A stretch of 50,833 nt of DNA from Chloroflexota bacterium (GTDB lineage Bacteria; Chloroflexota; Limnocylindria; Limnocylindrales; CSP1-4). Below are positions 35,170 through 44,602 of this stretch, in pieces (the first letter of the stretch is position 1; every line of letters begins with the position of its first letter). A model generated the notes under the pieces. That model saw only the letters and a program-made list of their open reading frames with translations, was not told the DNA's origin and made no database searches. Made by a program: the position numbers and the translations under genes. Where the stretch lies: NCBI GenBank assembly GCA_030447745.1, contig JAUJOH010000009.1, positions 51,853 through 102,685 of the forward strand, in the 5' to 3' direction.

Positions 35170-36171
35170 TCAGGCCTCCGCCTCGTCCTCGAGCGACTCG
35201 TCGTCGTCCTCGATCTCTCCCTCACCGAGCGTGCTCTCGGTCTCCGGGATGATGAAGCCGCGCATCCGCAGCCGCTCCTTCATCTCGTCGAGGGACTTGC
35301 GACCGAAGTTCCGCATCCGGAGCAGGTCGTCGTCCTTGAGCTGGAGCAGCTGGCCGACCTTGACGATGTTGTTCCGCTTCAGCGAGTTGTAGGCCCGCAT
35401 CGGCAGGTCCAGCTCCTCGATCGGCATGTCGAGCATGTTCGGCGGCAGCGCCGGGACGCCCGTCGCGGCGCGGTCCGCCTGCGACGCGGCCATGCTCCCG
35501 ATCGTGATGAACGGCCGGAACTGGTTGACGAGGATCTCCGCGGAGTGGCTGAGCGCCTCCTCCGGCGTGATCGTGCCGTCCGTCTCGATCTCGATCGTGA
35601 GCTTGTCGTAGTTGGTCATCTGACCGACCCGCATGCTCTCGACCCAGTAGTTCACCTTGCGAACGGGCGTGAAGATCGCGTCGACCGCGATCACGCCGAT
35701 CGGGAGCGCCTCAGAGCGCTCGGCGGCCAGGTAGCCGACACCGCGCTCGACCGTGACGTCCATCTCGATCGTGACGTCGTCCGTGTCGAGCGTCATGAGC
35801 ACGAGCTCCGGGTTGACGATCTCGACGTCCGCGGACTCCGCGATGTCGCCAGCCGTCACCGCGCCCGCGCCGCTCTTGATCAGGCGGAGCTGGACGGGGT
35901 GGGTCGCGAAGCTCTTCAGCCGGAGCTTCTTGACGTTCAGCACGATCTGCGTGACGTCTTCCTTGACGCCGGGGATGGTCGAGAACTCCTGGTAGACGTC
36001 GCGGATCTGGATCGAGGTCGCCGCCGCCCCCTCGAGCGACGACAGCAGCACGCGGCGAAGAGCATTGCCGAGCGTGACGCCATAGCCGGCCTGAAGCGGA
36101 CCGGCCTCGTACTTGGCGTACGTGCCGGCCTCTTCGACCGGCTCGATCTGCGGGTTTTCCAGTTCGATCAT
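35170..36171 (-). CDS. rpoA: DNA-directed RNA polymerase subunit alpha
   Basis: 333 residues. The N-terminal assembly domain shows GYGVTLGNALRRVLLSSLEG; the C-terminal domain (about 255-315) shows MRAYNSLKRNNIVKVGQLL and FGRKSLDEMKERL, which bind UP elements and activators. An acidic tail (EDDDESLEDEAEA) ends the protein. It lies in the alpha block, nine bases after rpsD. Confidence 0.98.
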   Translation of the reverse strand: MIELENPQIEPVEEAGTYAKYEAGPLQAGYGVTLGNALRRVLLSSLEGAAATSIQIRDVYQEFSTIPGVKEDVTQIVLNVKKLRLKSFATHPVQLRLIKSGAGAVTAGDIAESADVEIVNPELVLMTLDTDDVTIEMDVTVERGVGYLAAERSEALPIGVIAVDAIFTPVRKVNYWVESMRVGQMTNYDKLTIEIETDGTITPEEALSHSAEILVNQFRPFITIGSMAASQADRAATGVPALPPNMLDMPIEELDLPMRAYNSLKRNNIVKVGQLLQLKDDDLLRMRNFGRKSLDEMKERLRMRGFIIPETESTLGEGEIEDDDESLEDEAEA

Positions 36172-36180
36172 GAGCGGGGC

Positions 36181-36807
36181 TTACCTCGAGTAGTACTCGA
36201 CCACGAGCTGCTCATTCAGGTCGAGCGGCATCTGGTCGCGGCGTGGCAGGTCCGCGACCTGTCCGCCGAGGGTCGCGGCGTCGACGCGCAGCCATTCCGG
36301 CGTCTGGTGCGAGCGCAGCGTCTCGCGGACGACCTTGAACGGCTCCCGGCTGCGGTGAGTCTCGCGGACCTCGACCCGGTCGCCCGGACGCGTCTGGTAG
36401 GACGGGACGTTCGTCGGCCGCCCGTTGACGGTGAAGTGGCCATGGCTCACGAGCTGGCGCGCGGCCGGGCGGCTCGGGGCGAAGCCCATCCGGTAGACGA
36501 CGTTGTCGAGGCGGAGTTCCAGCGAGCGCAGCAGGTTCTCACCGGTCACTCCGGGGCGCGAGTCCGCGTCGTTGAAGTAGTTGCGGAACTGCCGCTCGAG
36601 GACGCCGTAGGTCTTGCGGACCTTCTGCTTCTCGCGCAGCTGCAGCCCGAACTCGCCGACCTTGCGGCGGCGGACGCCGTGCTGCCCGGGCGGGGTGGGC
36701 CGTCGCTCGAACGAGCACTTCTTGGTGTAGCAGCGCGTCCCCTTGAAGAAGAGCTTGGCACCCTCCCGGCGGCAGATGCGGCAGACGGATTCGGTGTAGC
36801 GGGCCAT
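36181..36807 (-). CDS. rpsD: 30S ribosomal protein S4
   Basis: 208 residues. [20 protein letters not shown] with a Cys-x-x-Cys pair, [16 protein letters not shown] (a third Cys), and the S4 RNA-binding domain [20 protein letters not shown]. The cysteines suggest the zinc-carrying S4 form. In many bacteria S4 represses the alpha operon; I see no pseudoknot leader by eye. Confidence 0.97.
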   Translation of the reverse strand: MARYTESVCRICRREGAKLFFKGTRCYTKKCSFERRPTPPGQHGVRRRKVGEFGLQLREKQKVRKTYGVLERQFRNYFNDADSRPGVTGENLLRSLELRLDNVVYRMGFAPSRPAARQLVSHGHFTVNGRPTNVPSYQTRPGDRVEVRETHRSREPFKVVRETLRSHQTPEWLRVDAATLGGQVADLPRRDQMPLDLNEQLVVEYYSR

Positions 36808-36820
36808 TGGTGGCTCTCGA

Positions 36821-37216
36821 TCAGACTCGGCGCCGCTTGGGGGCGCGGCAGCCGTTGTGCGGGGTGGGCGTGACGTCGGTGATGGCGGAGACCTCGAGGC
36901 CTGCGGACTGGAGCGAGCGGATTGCCTGCTCGCGACCGGCGCCGGGCCCCTTGACGTAGACCTCGACCTGGCGCATGCCGTGCTCCATCGCGCGGCGGGC
37001 GGCCCCGTCGGCGGACAGCGCCGCGGCGTAGGGCGTGCTCTTGCGGGAGCCCTTGAAACCGGCCACGCCGGCAGAGCCCCAGCTGATCACGGCGCCGGAC
37101 AGGTCCGTGATCGTGATGATCGTGTTGTTGAACGTCGCCTGGATGTGGACGTGTCCCTGCGGGACGTTCTTCTTTTCCCGGCGCCGTTGCTTGACGGCCC
37201 GCTTGCGGTCGGCCAT
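36821..37216 (-). CDS. rpsK: 30S ribosomal protein S11
   Basis: 131 residues. [40 protein letters not shown] and the C-terminal [16 protein letters not shown] are S11 hallmarks (the NGCR segment contacts rRNA near the Shine-Dalgarno helix). It lies between rpsM and rpsD with 13-18 base gaps. Confidence 0.97.
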   Translation of the reverse strand: MADRKRAVKQRRREKKNVPQGHVHIQATFNNTIITITDLSGAVISWGSAGVAGFKGSRKSTPYAAALSADGAARRAMEHGMRQVEVYVKGPGAGREQAIRSLQSAGLEVSAITDVTPTPHNGCRAPKRRRV

Positions 37217-37234
37217 GCGCGCTGTCGTTCCTCG

Positions 37235-37606
37235 CTACTTCTTGCGGCGGACGCCGACGGTCTTCTTCGGTCCGCGCCGCAGTCGGGCGTTCGTCTTGGT
37301 GCGCTGCCCGCGGACCGGCAGGTTGCGGCGATGCCGGAGACCCCGATACGAGCCGATCTCGATCAGCCGCTTGATGTTGAGCGCGACCTCGCGCCGGAGA
37401 TCGCCCTCCACCTTGTACCGCCGGTCGATCAGCTCCCGGAGCCGGTTCACCTGCTCCTCGGTCAGATCCCGGACGCGCGTGTCTGGGTTGATGTTGGTCT
37501 GGGTCAGGATCTTCTGGCTGGTCGGCAGGCCGATGCCGAAGACGTACGTCAGGGCGACCTCGACGCGCTTCTCACGCGGGATGTCGATGCCGGCGATGCG
37601 TGCCAT
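37235..37606 (-). CDS. rpsM: 30S ribosomal protein S13
   Basis: 123 residues. [31 protein letters not shown] and the C-terminal [20 protein letters not shown]. The tail, rich in Lys and Arg, reaches tRNA in the P site (family knowledge). It starts four bases after the rpmJ stop. Confidence 0.97.
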   Translation of the reverse strand: MARIAGIDIPREKRVEVALTYVFGIGLPTSQKILTQTNINPDTRVRDLTEEQVNRLRELIDRRYKVEGDLRREVALNIKRLIEIGSYRGLRHRRNLPVRGQRTKTNARLRRGPKKTVGVRRKK

Positions 37607-37610
37607 CGGG

Positions 37611-37724
37611 TTACCCCTGCCGCTGCTTGTGCTTCGGGTTGGTGCAGATGACCATCACCGTGCCGTGGCGCCGGATGACTTTGCAGTTGTCGCAGCGGGT
37701 CTTGACGGAGGCTCGAACTTTCAA
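37611..37724 (-). CDS. rpmJ: 50S ribosomal protein L36 (zinc type)
   Basis: 37 residues from a TTG start: [20 protein letters not shown] then [15 protein letters not shown]. The CxxC...CxxxxH zinc knot is intact. The TTG at 37724 is the only start that gives the conserved KVRASVK; GAGGAT lies a few bases upstream. It fits between infA and rpsM as expected. Confidence 0.95.
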   Translation of the reverse strand: MKVRASVKTRCDNCKVIRRHGTVMVICTNPKHKQRQG

Positions 37725-37759
37725 CGGATCCTCGTGCGCGTGGCGGTCTGGTGCGCGTG

Positions 37760-37978
37760 CTACTTGAGTCGATAGGTGATGCGGCCGCGGGTCAGGTCGT
37801 ACGGCGAGAGCTCGACGCGGACCCGGTCGCCGGGCAGGATCCGGATGAAGTTCATCCGGAGCTTGCCGCTGATGTGAGCGAGGACGCGGTGGCCGTTCTC
37901 CAGCTGGACGGCGAACATGGTGTTGGGGAGCGGCTCGATGACCGTTCCTTCGACCTCGATCGCGTCACGCTTGGCCAT
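37760..37978 (-). CDS. infA: Translation initiation factor IF-1
   Basis: 72 residues, single OB fold. [40 protein letters not shown] and [20 protein letters not shown] match IF-1 throughout. AAGGGAAG lies upstream of the ATG. It leads the alpha-block genes and appears to have its own promoter about 70 bases upstream, downstream of the repeat cluster. Confidence 0.97.
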   Translation of the reverse strand: MAKRDAIEVEGTVIEPLPNTMFAVQLENGHRVLAHISGKLRMNFIRILPGDRVRVELSPYDLTRGRITYRLK

Positions 37979-38045
37979 AGGCGTCGTTGCTTCCCTTTCT
38001 CACGACGAGTGCCGGCCCCGGACAGGGACCGACACACGAACGCGT

Positions 38046-38051
38046 AGCGTA
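38046..38051 (-). promoter_or_regulatory. Candidate extended -10 box ahead of infA
   Basis: TGGTACGCT on the minus strand: TACGCT with TGG ahead, and a weak TGGCAA 18 bases upstream. It predicts a leader of about 60 bases carrying the AAGGGAAG ribosome binding site. Confidence 0.35.
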
Positions 38052-38094
38052 CCAGAAACACCGTCGAGGTTGCCATCAGACCGTGGACAGGAGA

Positions 38095-38206
38095 CCGGGG
38101 GCCGATGGCGTCGCGGAGCTTCGCCTCGGAGCCCTCGGACGGATGGGTTGTGGCGCTTCGCCGACCTCGGGCCGATGGCGTCGCGGAGCTTCGCCTCGGA
38201 CCTCGG
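38095..38206. repeat. Three head-to-tail copies of the dispersed 42-bp repeat (C, C', D)
   Basis: Copies C (38095-38138) and D (38165-38206) share 32 identical bases (38099-38130 and 38169-38200) that include GATGGCGTCGCGGAGCTTCG. Between them, 38137-38170 is a degenerate third copy sharing the GATGG core spacing, GCTTCGCC and the CCTCGG end. They are inverted relative to copies A, B, E and F on the + strand. They fill the map-infA gap. Confidence 0.8.
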
Positions 38207-38245
38207 TGAGTCCATCGTGGACGCGGGCTTCCATTGCCATCGCCA

Positions 38246-39004
38246 TCAGACGGTGGTGAGGATCTCGGGGCCGTTGTCCGTCACGGCGATCGTGTGCTCG
38301 AAGTGGGCGGCGAGCGATCCGTCCTTGGTGATGACCGTCCAGCCGTCCGGCTTGACGGCGACCTCGTGGCTCCCCAGCGTGAGCATCGGCTCGATCGCAA
38401 GGCAGATGCCCGGCACGAGCTCCATGCCGCGCGGCCCGACCCGGTAGTTGGGCACCTGCGGCTCCTGGTGCATCTCGGTCCCGATCCCGTGGCCCACGAA
38501 CTGCCGGACGATCCCGTATCCGTGGGGCGCCGCGACATCCTCGATCGCGGCGGAGACGTCGCCGATCCTCGCCCCCGGGACGGCGGCTGCGATGCCGGCC
38601 ATCATCGACAGCCGCGTCGTGTCGATCAGCTCGCGCACGTCCTCGGCCGGCTGGCCGACGACGAACGTCCGGGCGGCATCACCGTGCCAGCCCCCGACGA
38701 TCGCGCCCGCGTCGATCGAGACGATCTGGCCCTCCCGGATCATCCGGTTGCCGGGGATCCCGTGGACCACCTCGTCGTCGATCGAGATGCACAGGGAGCC
38801 CGGGAACGGGTTGCGCCGGTCGCCGTAGCCCTTGAACGACGGCGTGCCGCCGGACCGCCGAATGTGCCGCTCCGCGAGCTCGTCGAGCTGTCCGGTCGTG
38901 ACCCCTGGGCGGAGCTCCGACTCGACGAGCGCGAGCACCTCGGCGACGACCCGACCGGCACGCCGCATCTTCTCGATCTCCTGGCGCGACTTGCGGGTGA
39001 CCAT
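38246..39004 (-). CDS. map: Methionine aminopeptidase, type I
   Basis: Removes the initiator Met. 252 residues. The five metal ligands are present: Asp and Asp in SIDAGAIVGGWHGDAARTF, His in FVGHGIGTEMHQEPQ, Glu in AIEPMLTLG and Glu in HFEHTIAVTDNGPE. The ATG overlaps the adk stop by one base (TGATG). It belongs to the usual secY-adk-map run. Confidence 0.97.
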   Translation of the reverse strand: MVTRKSRQEIEKMRRAGRVVAEVLALVESELRPGVTTGQLDELAERHIRRSGGTPSFKGYGDRRNPFPGSLCISIDDEVVHGIPGNRMIREGQIVSIDAGAIVGGWHGDAARTFVVGQPAEDVRELIDTTRLSMMAGIAAAVPGARIGDVSAAIEDVAAPHGYGIVRQFVGHGIGTEMHQEPQVPNYRVGPRGMELVPGICLAIEPMLTLGSHEVAVKPDGWTVITKDGSLAAHFEHTIAVTDNGPEILTTV

Positions 39005-39666
39005 CAGGCGGCACCGCGGTCGAAGACGAGCTGGGCGCGGACGGCCTCGGTCACCTCGCGGATCGGGCGCAGCCCGTCGACCGTCCGCAGGACGCCTCGC
39101 CTCCGGTAGTGACGGACGACGTCTTCGAGCGCGCCGAGCTGCTGCGCCATGCGAGCCCGCACGGTGTCCGCCGTGTCGTCGGCACGCTGGACCAGCGGCG
39201 ACCCATCGACGTCGCACACGCCGACAACGCGCGGCGGGTGGGCGATCGCGTGGTAGACGTGACCCGCCGCGGAGCAGATCCATCGGCCCGCCGCGCGCGC
39301 GACCAGGTCTTCCACCGGGACCTCGATGAGGATCGCGTGGTCGACCCGACGGCCATGCTCCGTCAGCGCCTCGTCGAGGGCCTCGGCCTGCGTGCCGGTC
39401 CTCGGAAAGCCGTCGAGGACCGCGCCGCTGCGGGCGTCGGGCTGGTCGAGCCGGTCGAGAAAGACGCGGATCATCGTCGCATCCGGGACGAGCTGGCCGC
39501 GGCTCATGTAGCGGTCCGCCTCGCGTCCAACAGGCGTCCCGGCGGCGACCGCCGCCCTCAGGAGGTCGCCCGAGGCAAGATGCGCGAGCCCGAACTCGGT
39601 CTCGAGGAACTTCGCCTGCGTCCCTTTTCCCGCTCCCGGCGCACCGAGAAGCACGACGACCGTCAT
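39004..39666 (-). CDS. adk: Adenylate kinase
   Basis: ATP + AMP to 2 ADP. 220 residues, long-LID type. P-loop LLGAPGAGKGTQAKFLE, AMP-binding ASGDLLRAAV and LDGFPRTGTQAEALDE, LID start GRWICSAAGHVYH. The zinc site usual in long LIDs (CxxC...CxxC or CxxD) is incomplete: the first pair is C-S-A-A and the second is C-D-V-D, so only one Cys of each pair remains (plus an Asp). The structural metal is therefore doubtful. Confidence 0.96.
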   Translation of the reverse strand: MTVVVLLGAPGAGKGTQAKFLETEFGLAHLASGDLLRAAVAAGTPVGREADRYMSRGQLVPDATMIRVFLDRLDQPDARSGAVLDGFPRTGTQAEALDEALTEHGRRVDHAILIEVPVEDLVARAAGRWICSAAGHVYHAIAHPPRVVGVCDVDGSPLVQRADDTADTVRARMAQQLGALEDVVRHYRRRGVLRTVDGLRPIREVTEAVRAQLVFDRGAA

Positions 39667-39716
39667 CGGCCGCCCGGTTTCTCGCCAACCTCCACGGCGA
39701 GCGGGCAATCGACCCG

Positions 39717-39803
39717 CGAGGCCGGAGGCGGAGCTCCACGACGCCATCGGCCCGAGGTCTGCGTGAGCGAGCGCCCGGAGGCGACAACGCCGCGATGGCC
39801 CGC
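39717..39803. repeat. Composite repeat: 42-bp repeat copy E plus second-type repeat
   Basis: 39717-39757 is CGAGGCCGGAGGCGGAGC, TCCACGACGCCATCGGCC, CGAGG. It is followed after three bases by 39761-39803, GCGTGAGCGAGCGCCCGGAG, GCGACAACGCCGCGATGG, CCCGC. The second part matches 50421-50463 at about 38 of 43 positions. The pair fills half of the secY-adk gap. Confidence 0.8.
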
Positions 39804-39835
39804 CAGATCGTGCCGCTGGGCCGGGTCGGCCGACC

Positions 39836-41122
39836 TCACCGGATGAAGCCTTCGTAGTTGCGCATCATCAGCTGCGCCTCGATCTGCTTCATCGTCTCGA
39901 CGACGACGCTGACGACGATCAGGAGACCCGTGCCGCCGAGCGCGACGTTGGCCAGCTCCGGGAAGGCCAGCCCGGCAACGAGGGGCGCGACGGCGACGAT
40001 GCCGAGGAAGAGCGCCCCGGCGATCGTGATCCGGAACACGACCCGGGCGAGGTAGTCCTGGGTCGGCCGCCCGGGACGGATGCCGGGGATGAATCCACCA
40101 TTCTTTCGGAGCTGCTCGGCCGTCTCGTCCGGCTTGAACGTGAACGCCGTGTAGAAGTACGTGAAGCCGACCGTCAGCAGGAAGTACAGGATGATGTACG
40201 GCAGCGAGCGCTGGTCGAAGAACGACACGATCCCGCGCGAGACGTCGGCGACGACGGAGACCTCCGAGGTCGTGAAGTAGCTCGCGATCTGCGACGGGAA
40301 CAAGAGGATGCTGACGGCGAAGATGATCGGGATGACGCCGGCCTGGTTGACCCGGAGCGGCAGGAACGTCTGACCGCCCTGGTACATCCGCCGCCCGCGG
40401 ACGCGGCTGGCGTACTGGATCGGGATCCGGCGCTGGCCCTCCTGGATGTAGATGATCGCGGCCACGGCGACGAGGCCGATGATCGCGAACACGAACAGCG
40501 AGGTCAGGTTCGGGTTGGCCGCGAAGTTCGTCAGCGCGCCGGGCGCCTGGCTGACGATGCCGGCGAAGATGATGAAGCTGATGCCGTTGCCGATGCCCTT
40601 CTCGGTGATCAGCTCACCGAGCCACATGAGCGCCACTGAGCCGGCCACGAGCGTGGCGATCTGGGTCAGCGTCGTGAAGCTGGCGAGGCTGAACTCGCCG
40701 ACGAGGACCGGCGGGTCCTGGATGTTCAGGAGTGCCAGGAACCCGTAGGCCTGCAGGATCGCCATCGGAACCGAGAGGTAGCGGGTGTACTGGTTGATCT
40801 TGTTGCGCCCGTACTCGCCCTCGCGCTGGAGCGCCTGCAGCGACGGGATGACCCCGGTCATCAGCTGCATGATGATCGAGGCGTTGATGTACGGGTTGAC
40901 CCCGAGACCGACGATCGAGAAGTTCGAGAGGCCGCCGCCCGAGAACAGGTCGAGGAGCCCGAAGAGCGGGTTCCCGGCGAAGAACTCCGCCAGCTGGGTC
41001 TTGTCGACGCCCGGCACCGGCACATGGGCCAGGAACCGGAACACGATCAGGATCCCGAGGACGAAGATGATCCGGCGCCGGATGTCCGGCGCCCGGAAGG
41101 CGTTCAGGAGCGACTCGAACAC
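39836..41122 (-). CDS. secY: Protein translocase subunit SecY
   Basis: Channel subunit of the Sec translocon in the cytoplasmic membrane. 428 residues with ten hydrophobic segments. FVLGILIVFRFLAHVPVPGV (TM1), the plug region GNPLFGLLDLFSGGGLSNFS, GNGISFIIFAGIVSQ, RGRRMYQGGQTFLPLRVNQA in the ribosome-binding cytosolic loop, and FIPGIRPGRPT near TM9. It follows rplO by six bases. secE is not in the window. Confidence 0.97.
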   Translation of the reverse strand: MFESLLNAFRAPDIRRRIIFVLGILIVFRFLAHVPVPGVDKTQLAEFFAGNPLFGLLDLFSGGGLSNFSIVGLGVNPYINASIIMQLMTGVIPSLQALQREGEYGRNKINQYTRYLSVPMAILQAYGFLALLNIQDPPVLVGEFSLASFTTLTQIATLVAGSVALMWLGELITEKGIGNGISFIIFAGIVSQAPGALTNFAANPNLTSLFVFAIIGLVAVAAIIYIQEGQRRIPIQYASRVRGRRMYQGGQTFLPLRVNQAGVIPIIFAVSILLFPSQIASYFTTSEVSVVADVSRGIVSFFDQRSLPYIILYFLLTVGFTYFYTAFTFKPDETAEQLRKNGGFIPGIRPGRPTQDYLARVVFRITIAGALFLGIVAVAPLVAGLAFPELANVALGGTGLLIVVSVVVETMKQIEAQLMMRNYEGFIR

Positions 41123-41128
41123 CGAGGT

Positions 41129-41737
41129 TCAGGTCCCGTCCGCGGCGGTGGCATCAGCGTTCGCGGACGCCTCCGCTGCCGGGACTGCTGCAGCACCGGC
41201 CTCGACGTCGAGGCCGATGGCGGGCATCGACGTGGCCGGCACCTGGAGCACGTTGACGGAACCGCCGGCTGCCTCGATCTTCCGGCGGGCGCTTTCGGTG
41301 AACGCGTCGGCGACGACGAAGAGTGCCGTGGACAGCTCGCCGCCGCCGAGGACCTTGAGCGGCTTCTTGAGCGTCCGGACGAGACCCGCGTCCCTGAGCA
41401 GATCCTGGTTGACGGTCACCGGTGCCCCGGGGCTCGTCGCGCCGGGCGCCTCCGTGGCGCCGAGCCGGCCCTCGCCGACCAGCCGGGCGATGTCGCCGAG
41501 GTTGACGACCTCGTACTCGACCTTCGACCGGTTGCGGAAGCCACGCAGCTTGGGAATCCGCATGTGGAGCGGCGTCTGGCCCCCCTCGAACCAGGGCGGG
41601 ATCGAGCCACCCGCGCGCGCCTTCTGGCCCTTCGTCCCGCGGCCCGCGGTCTTGCCCTTGCCGGCGGCGATGCCGCGGCCGACGCGCGTGCGCTGCGTGC
41701 GCGACCCGTCCGCCGGGCGGAGATCGTGGAGCTTCAT
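41129..41737 (-). CDS. rplO: 50S ribosomal protein L15 with a C-terminal extension
   Basis: 202 residues against the usual ~145-150. The core ([55 protein letters not shown]) is normal. The extra C-terminal ~40-50 residues are Ala-rich ([20 protein letters not shown]) and likely disordered. The ATG overlaps the rpmD stop (ATGA). Confidence 0.96.
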   Translation of the reverse strand: MKLHDLRPADGSRTQRTRVGRGIAAGKGKTAGRGTKGQKARAGGSIPPWFEGGQTPLHMRIPKLRGFRNRSKVEYEVVNLGDIARLVGEGRLGATEAPGATSPGAPVTVNQDLLRDAGLVRTLKKPLKVLGGGELSTALFVVADAFTESARRKIEAAGGSVNVLQVPATSMPAIGLDVEAGAAAVPAAEASANADATAADGT

Positions 41738-41967
41738 GCCTTCTCCTCGGCGAGCGTCGGGGCGCTCGGCGTGGACGCCGCGTGCGGCACCTCCTCGACG
41801 GAGACGAGGAAGCGGACCTGGCGGACCATGCCGCGGGTGGCGTCGTTGTCGGCGACCTCGACGGTGTGACCGATCCGCTTCAACCCGAGCGCGCGCATCG
41901 TGGCGCGGTTCCGGGCGATGTGACTGATCGTGCTCTTGACCTGCGTCACCCGCAGCTTACCGGCCAT
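41734..41967 (-). CDS. rpmD: 50S ribosomal protein L30
   Basis: 77 residues; the core ([40 protein letters not shown]) is the standard ~60, plus about 15 extra residues at the end. It overlaps rpsE by 11 bases. Confidence 0.95.
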   Translation of the reverse strand: MAGKLRVTQVKSTISHIARNRATMRALGLKRIGHTVEVADNDATRGMVRQVRFLVSVEEVPHAASTPSAPTLAEEKA

Positions 41968-42499
41968 TCGCGAGCTCCCCTGTGGCGGCGACCGGCTGGC
42001 CCGGGATCCGGACCCGCACCGTGATCCCGCGCTGGGTGCTGATCTCCTCTGCCGAGCGAAGCGACCGAAGCGCCTCGATCGTCGCCCGGGTCACGTTGAC
42101 CGGGTTGGTGGAGCCGTGCGTCTTGGCGAGGATGTCCCGGATGCCGGCGGCCTCCACGACGGCCCTGACCGGACCGCCGGCAATGACGCCGGTTCCCTGC
42201 GACGCCGGCTTCAGCATCACCCGGCTGGCGGAGAAGACCTGACGCACCTCGTGCGGGATGGTCGTGCCGACCATCGGGATCCTGATCACGTTCTTCTTCG
42301 CGTCCTCGACGCCCTTGCGGATCGCCTCGGGCACCTCGCCGGCCTTGCCGAGGCCGGCACCGACGTGGCCCTGCCCGTCACCGACCACGATGACCGCGCT
42401 GAAGCTGAAGCGACGGCCACCCCGGACCACCTTGGCCACCCGGTTGATCTGGACCACGCGCTCCTCGAGCGCGAGCTTGTTGGGGTCGATCTTCGCCAT
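41957..42499 (-). CDS. rpsE: 30S ribosomal protein S5
   Basis: 180 residues. [40 protein letters not shown] and [20 protein letters not shown] are S5 signatures (helicase-like entry tunnel and accuracy region, from family knowledge). It lies between rplR and rpmD. Confidence 0.97.
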   Translation of the reverse strand: MAKIDPNKLALEERVVQINRVAKVVRGGRRFSFSAVIVVGDGQGHVGAGLGKAGEVPEAIRKGVEDAKKNVIRIPMVGTTIPHEVRQVFSASRVMLKPASQGTGVIAGGPVRAVVEAAGIRDILAKTHGSTNPVNVTRATIEALRSLRSAEEISTQRGITVRVRIPGQPVAATGELANGR

Positions 42500-42514
42500 G
42501 TCGGCTCCTCTCGA

Positions 42515-42877
42515 TCAGAAATCCAAGCCGGCTTCGCGCGCGGCGTCGGCGAGCGACTTGATCCGCCCGTGGTACCGGAACCCGGCCCGATCGAAGACGA
42601 CGCGCTGCACGCCGGCGGCCTTGGCGCGCTCGGCGACCAGCCGGCCGACGACCCTCGCCTCCTCGGACTTCGCGGCCGCGGAGCCGCGGAGCTCCTTCTC
42701 GCGGGTCGAGGCCGAGGCGACCGTCCGGCCGGACGCGTCGTCGATGACCTGTGCGTAGATGTGGTTGAGACTGCGGAAGACCGCGAGTCGCGGCCGCGAA
42801 CCGGAGCCCGCCAGATGCAGGCGGATCCGTTCGTGGCGCTTGCGTCGCGCGGCGCCGCGGCTGGCGACCTGCGTCAT
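42515..42877 (-). CDS. rplR: 50S ribosomal protein L18
   Basis: 120 residues; binds 5S r[43 protein letters not shown] and the end [20 protein letters not shown]. The ATG at 42877 is chosen from the family N-terminus. Confidence 0.96.
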   Translation of the reverse strand: MTQVASRGAARRKRHERIRLHLAGSGSRPRLAVFRSLNHIYAQVIDDASGRTVASASTREKELRGSAAAKSEEARVVGRLVAERAKAAGVQRVVFDRAGFRYHGRIKSLADAAREAGLDF

Positions 42878-42890
42878 CGTTCCTCGATTC

Positions 42891-43445
42891 CTACTTCTTG
42901 CCGCCGATCTTGCCGGCCTTGCCGGCCTTGCGGCGGATGCGCTCGCCGGCGTACTTGACGCCCTTGCCCTTGTACGGCTCGGGCTTCCGGGTCGACCGCA
43001 CGCGGGCGGCCATCTGGCCGACGAGCTCCTTGTCGATGCCGACGACCGCCACACGCGTGGGGTTCTCGAGCTCGAACGTGATCCCGACCGGCGGCTCGAT
43101 CTCGACGGGATGGCTGTAGCCGAGGTTCAGCTGGAGCTTCCGCCCCACGAGCGCCGCGCGATAGCCGACGCCCGTGATCTCGAGCCCCTTGCGGTAGCCC
43201 GTCGTCACGCCGATGACCATGTTGCTGACGAGCGTGCGGGTGAGCCCGTGGAGCTGCTTGTGGTGCTTCTGCTCCGTCGGCCGGGTGACCACGAGGTTGC
43301 CGTCCTCGCGGCTGACGTTCATGTCCGGATGGAGCTCGCGGGTGAGCTCGCCACGGGGACCCGTGACCGTGACGCGGTGGCCGTCGATGGCGACGTCGAC
43401 CCCGGACGGCACCGCGTTGACGGGCAGGCGACCGATTCGAGACAT
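42891..43445 (-). CDS. rplF: 50S ribosomal protein L6
   Basis: 184 residues. [20 protein letters not shown], the two L6 repeats, and the C-terminal [20 protein letters not shown]. It starts six bases after the rpsH stop. Confidence 0.97.
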   Translation of the reverse strand: MSRIGRLPVNAVPSGVDVAIDGHRVTVTGPRGELTRELHPDMNVSREDGNLVVTRPTEQKHHKQLHGLTRTLVSNMVIGVTTGYRKGLEITGVGYRAALVGRKLQLNLGYSHPVEIEPPVGITFELENPTRVAVVGIDKELVGQMAARVRSTRKPEPYKGKGVKYAGERIRRKAGKAGKIGGKK

Positions 43446-43451
43446 GGCGGC

Positions 43452-43850
43452 CTACCAGACGTAGGCCAGGACTTCACCACCGAGCTCGGCCTTGCGGGCC
43501 TGGGCGCCGGTCATGATCCCCTGGCTGGTGCTGACGATGACGATGCCGAGCCCGCCGAGCACGCGCGGGATGTCCGTCTTGCGGGCATAGACGCGGAGAC
43601 CCGGCTTGCTGATGCGCTTGAGCCCGGACACGACGGGCGCCTTGCCGTCGACGTACTTGAGCGTGATCCGGAGCATGTTCGCCGGACCCTGCCGCTCTTC
43701 GGCGACGTCCGCGATGAAGCCCTCCTCCTTCAGGATGCGGGCGATCTCGCGCTTTGTCCGCGACGCCGGGATGACCACCTCGGTGTGGCGAGCGCGCGAG
43801 GCGTTGCGCACGCGGGTCAGCATGTCGGCGATCGGATCGGAGATGTTCAT
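43452..43850 (-). CDS. rpsH: 30S ribosomal protein S8
   Basis: 132 residues. [20 protein letters not shown] at the start and [20 protein letters not shown] near the end (the S8 STS..G.MT motif). S8 often represses the spc operon through the rplE leader; that is family knowledge. Confidence 0.97.
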   Translation of the reverse strand: MNISDPIADMLTRVRNASRARHTEVVIPASRTKREIARILKEEGFIADVAEERQGPANMLRITLKYVDGKAPVVSGLKRISKPGLRVYARKTDIPRVLGGLGIVIVSTSQGIMTGAQARKAELGGEVLAYVW

Positions 43851-43857
43851 GGGTTCC

Positions 43858-44043
43858 CTACCAGCTCGACTTCGTGACGCCCGGCAGCTCGCCGAGAAGC
43901 GCGCGCTCCCGGAAGCAGATGCGGCAGAGCGCGAACCGGCGGATGTAGCCGCGCGGCCGCCCGCACACGATGCAGCGGTGGTATCCCTGCACCTTGTGGC
44001 GCGGCACCCGCTTGGCCTTGGCGATCATCGATTTCTTGGCCAT
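43858..44043 (-). CDS. rpsZ: 30S ribosomal protein S14, zinc type (S14Z)
   Basis: 61 residues. [20 protein letters not shown] followed by [12 protein letters not shown] and [11 protein letters not shown]: two CxxC pairs form the zinc ribbon. The short, zinc-binding form is typical of Gram-positives, Thermus and Chloroflexota. The gap to rplE is 17 bases. Confidence 0.96.
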   Translation of the reverse strand: MAKKSMIAKAKRVPRHKVQGYHRCIVCGRPRGYIRRFALCRICFRERALLGELPGVTKSSW

Positions 44044-44060
44044 TGGTCTCCTCCCCGCGC

Positions 44061-44602
44061 CTACGAGGCGAAGGGCATGCCGAGGAGCTCGAGCAGACGC
44101 TTGCTCTCCTCGTCGGACTTCGCCGTCGTCACGATGCTGATCTCCAGCCCGCGGAGACGGTCCACCTTGTCGTAGTCGATCTCGGGAACGCGAGCTGCTC
44201 GCGGAGCCCAAGCGAGTAGTTGCCGCGGCCGTCGAACGAGCGGCCCGGGACGCCGCGGAAGTCGCGGATGCGGGGCAGCGCGAGCGTGGTCAGGCGGTCG
44301 AGGAAGTCCCACATCCGCTCGCCGCGCAGCGTCACCTTGGCGCCGATCGAGTTGCCGGCGCGGACCCGGAACTGGGCGATCGACTTGCGGGCCTTGGTGA
44401 CGATCGGCCGCTGCCCGGTGATCGTGGTCAGGTCGCCGAGCGCCGCGTCGAGCGCCTTGGCGTTGGTCAGCGCCTCGCCGAGCCCGATGTTGACGACGAT
44501 CTTGTCGAGCCGCGGCACCTGGTTCGGGTTGCGGTACTCGAACTGCTTCTGCATCGCCGGCACGACCTCGGCCCGGTAGCGCTCCTGGAGTCGAGCGGTC
44601 AT
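44061..44602 (-). CDS. rplE: 50S ribosomal protein L5, one frameshift
   Basis: Binds 5S r[63 protein letters not shown] and [11 protein letters not shown] are followed, after a break at about 44184, by [20 protein letters not shown]. The join FPEIDYDKV is so conserved that the repair is forced: TTCCCGAG should read TTCCCGGAG. With it the protein has 180 residues, exactly the family length. An essential gene, so almost certainly a consensus error. The ATG overlaps the rplX stop (ATGA). Confidence 0.94.

Noticed and set aside
33868-36873. Very long open frame (about 1000 codons) on the + strand opposite rplM, truA, rplQ, rpoA and rpsD
   Set aside because: It lies antisense to five certain genes; long stop-free antisense frames are expected where third codon positions are nearly all G or C. 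Its translation has no family signature.
38246-39787. An N-terminally extended map or adk protein through the upstream gaps
   Set aside because: The extensions are translations of the dispersed repeat or of the neighbouring gene; the conserved N-termini and the TGATG overlap fix the starts at 39004 and 39666.
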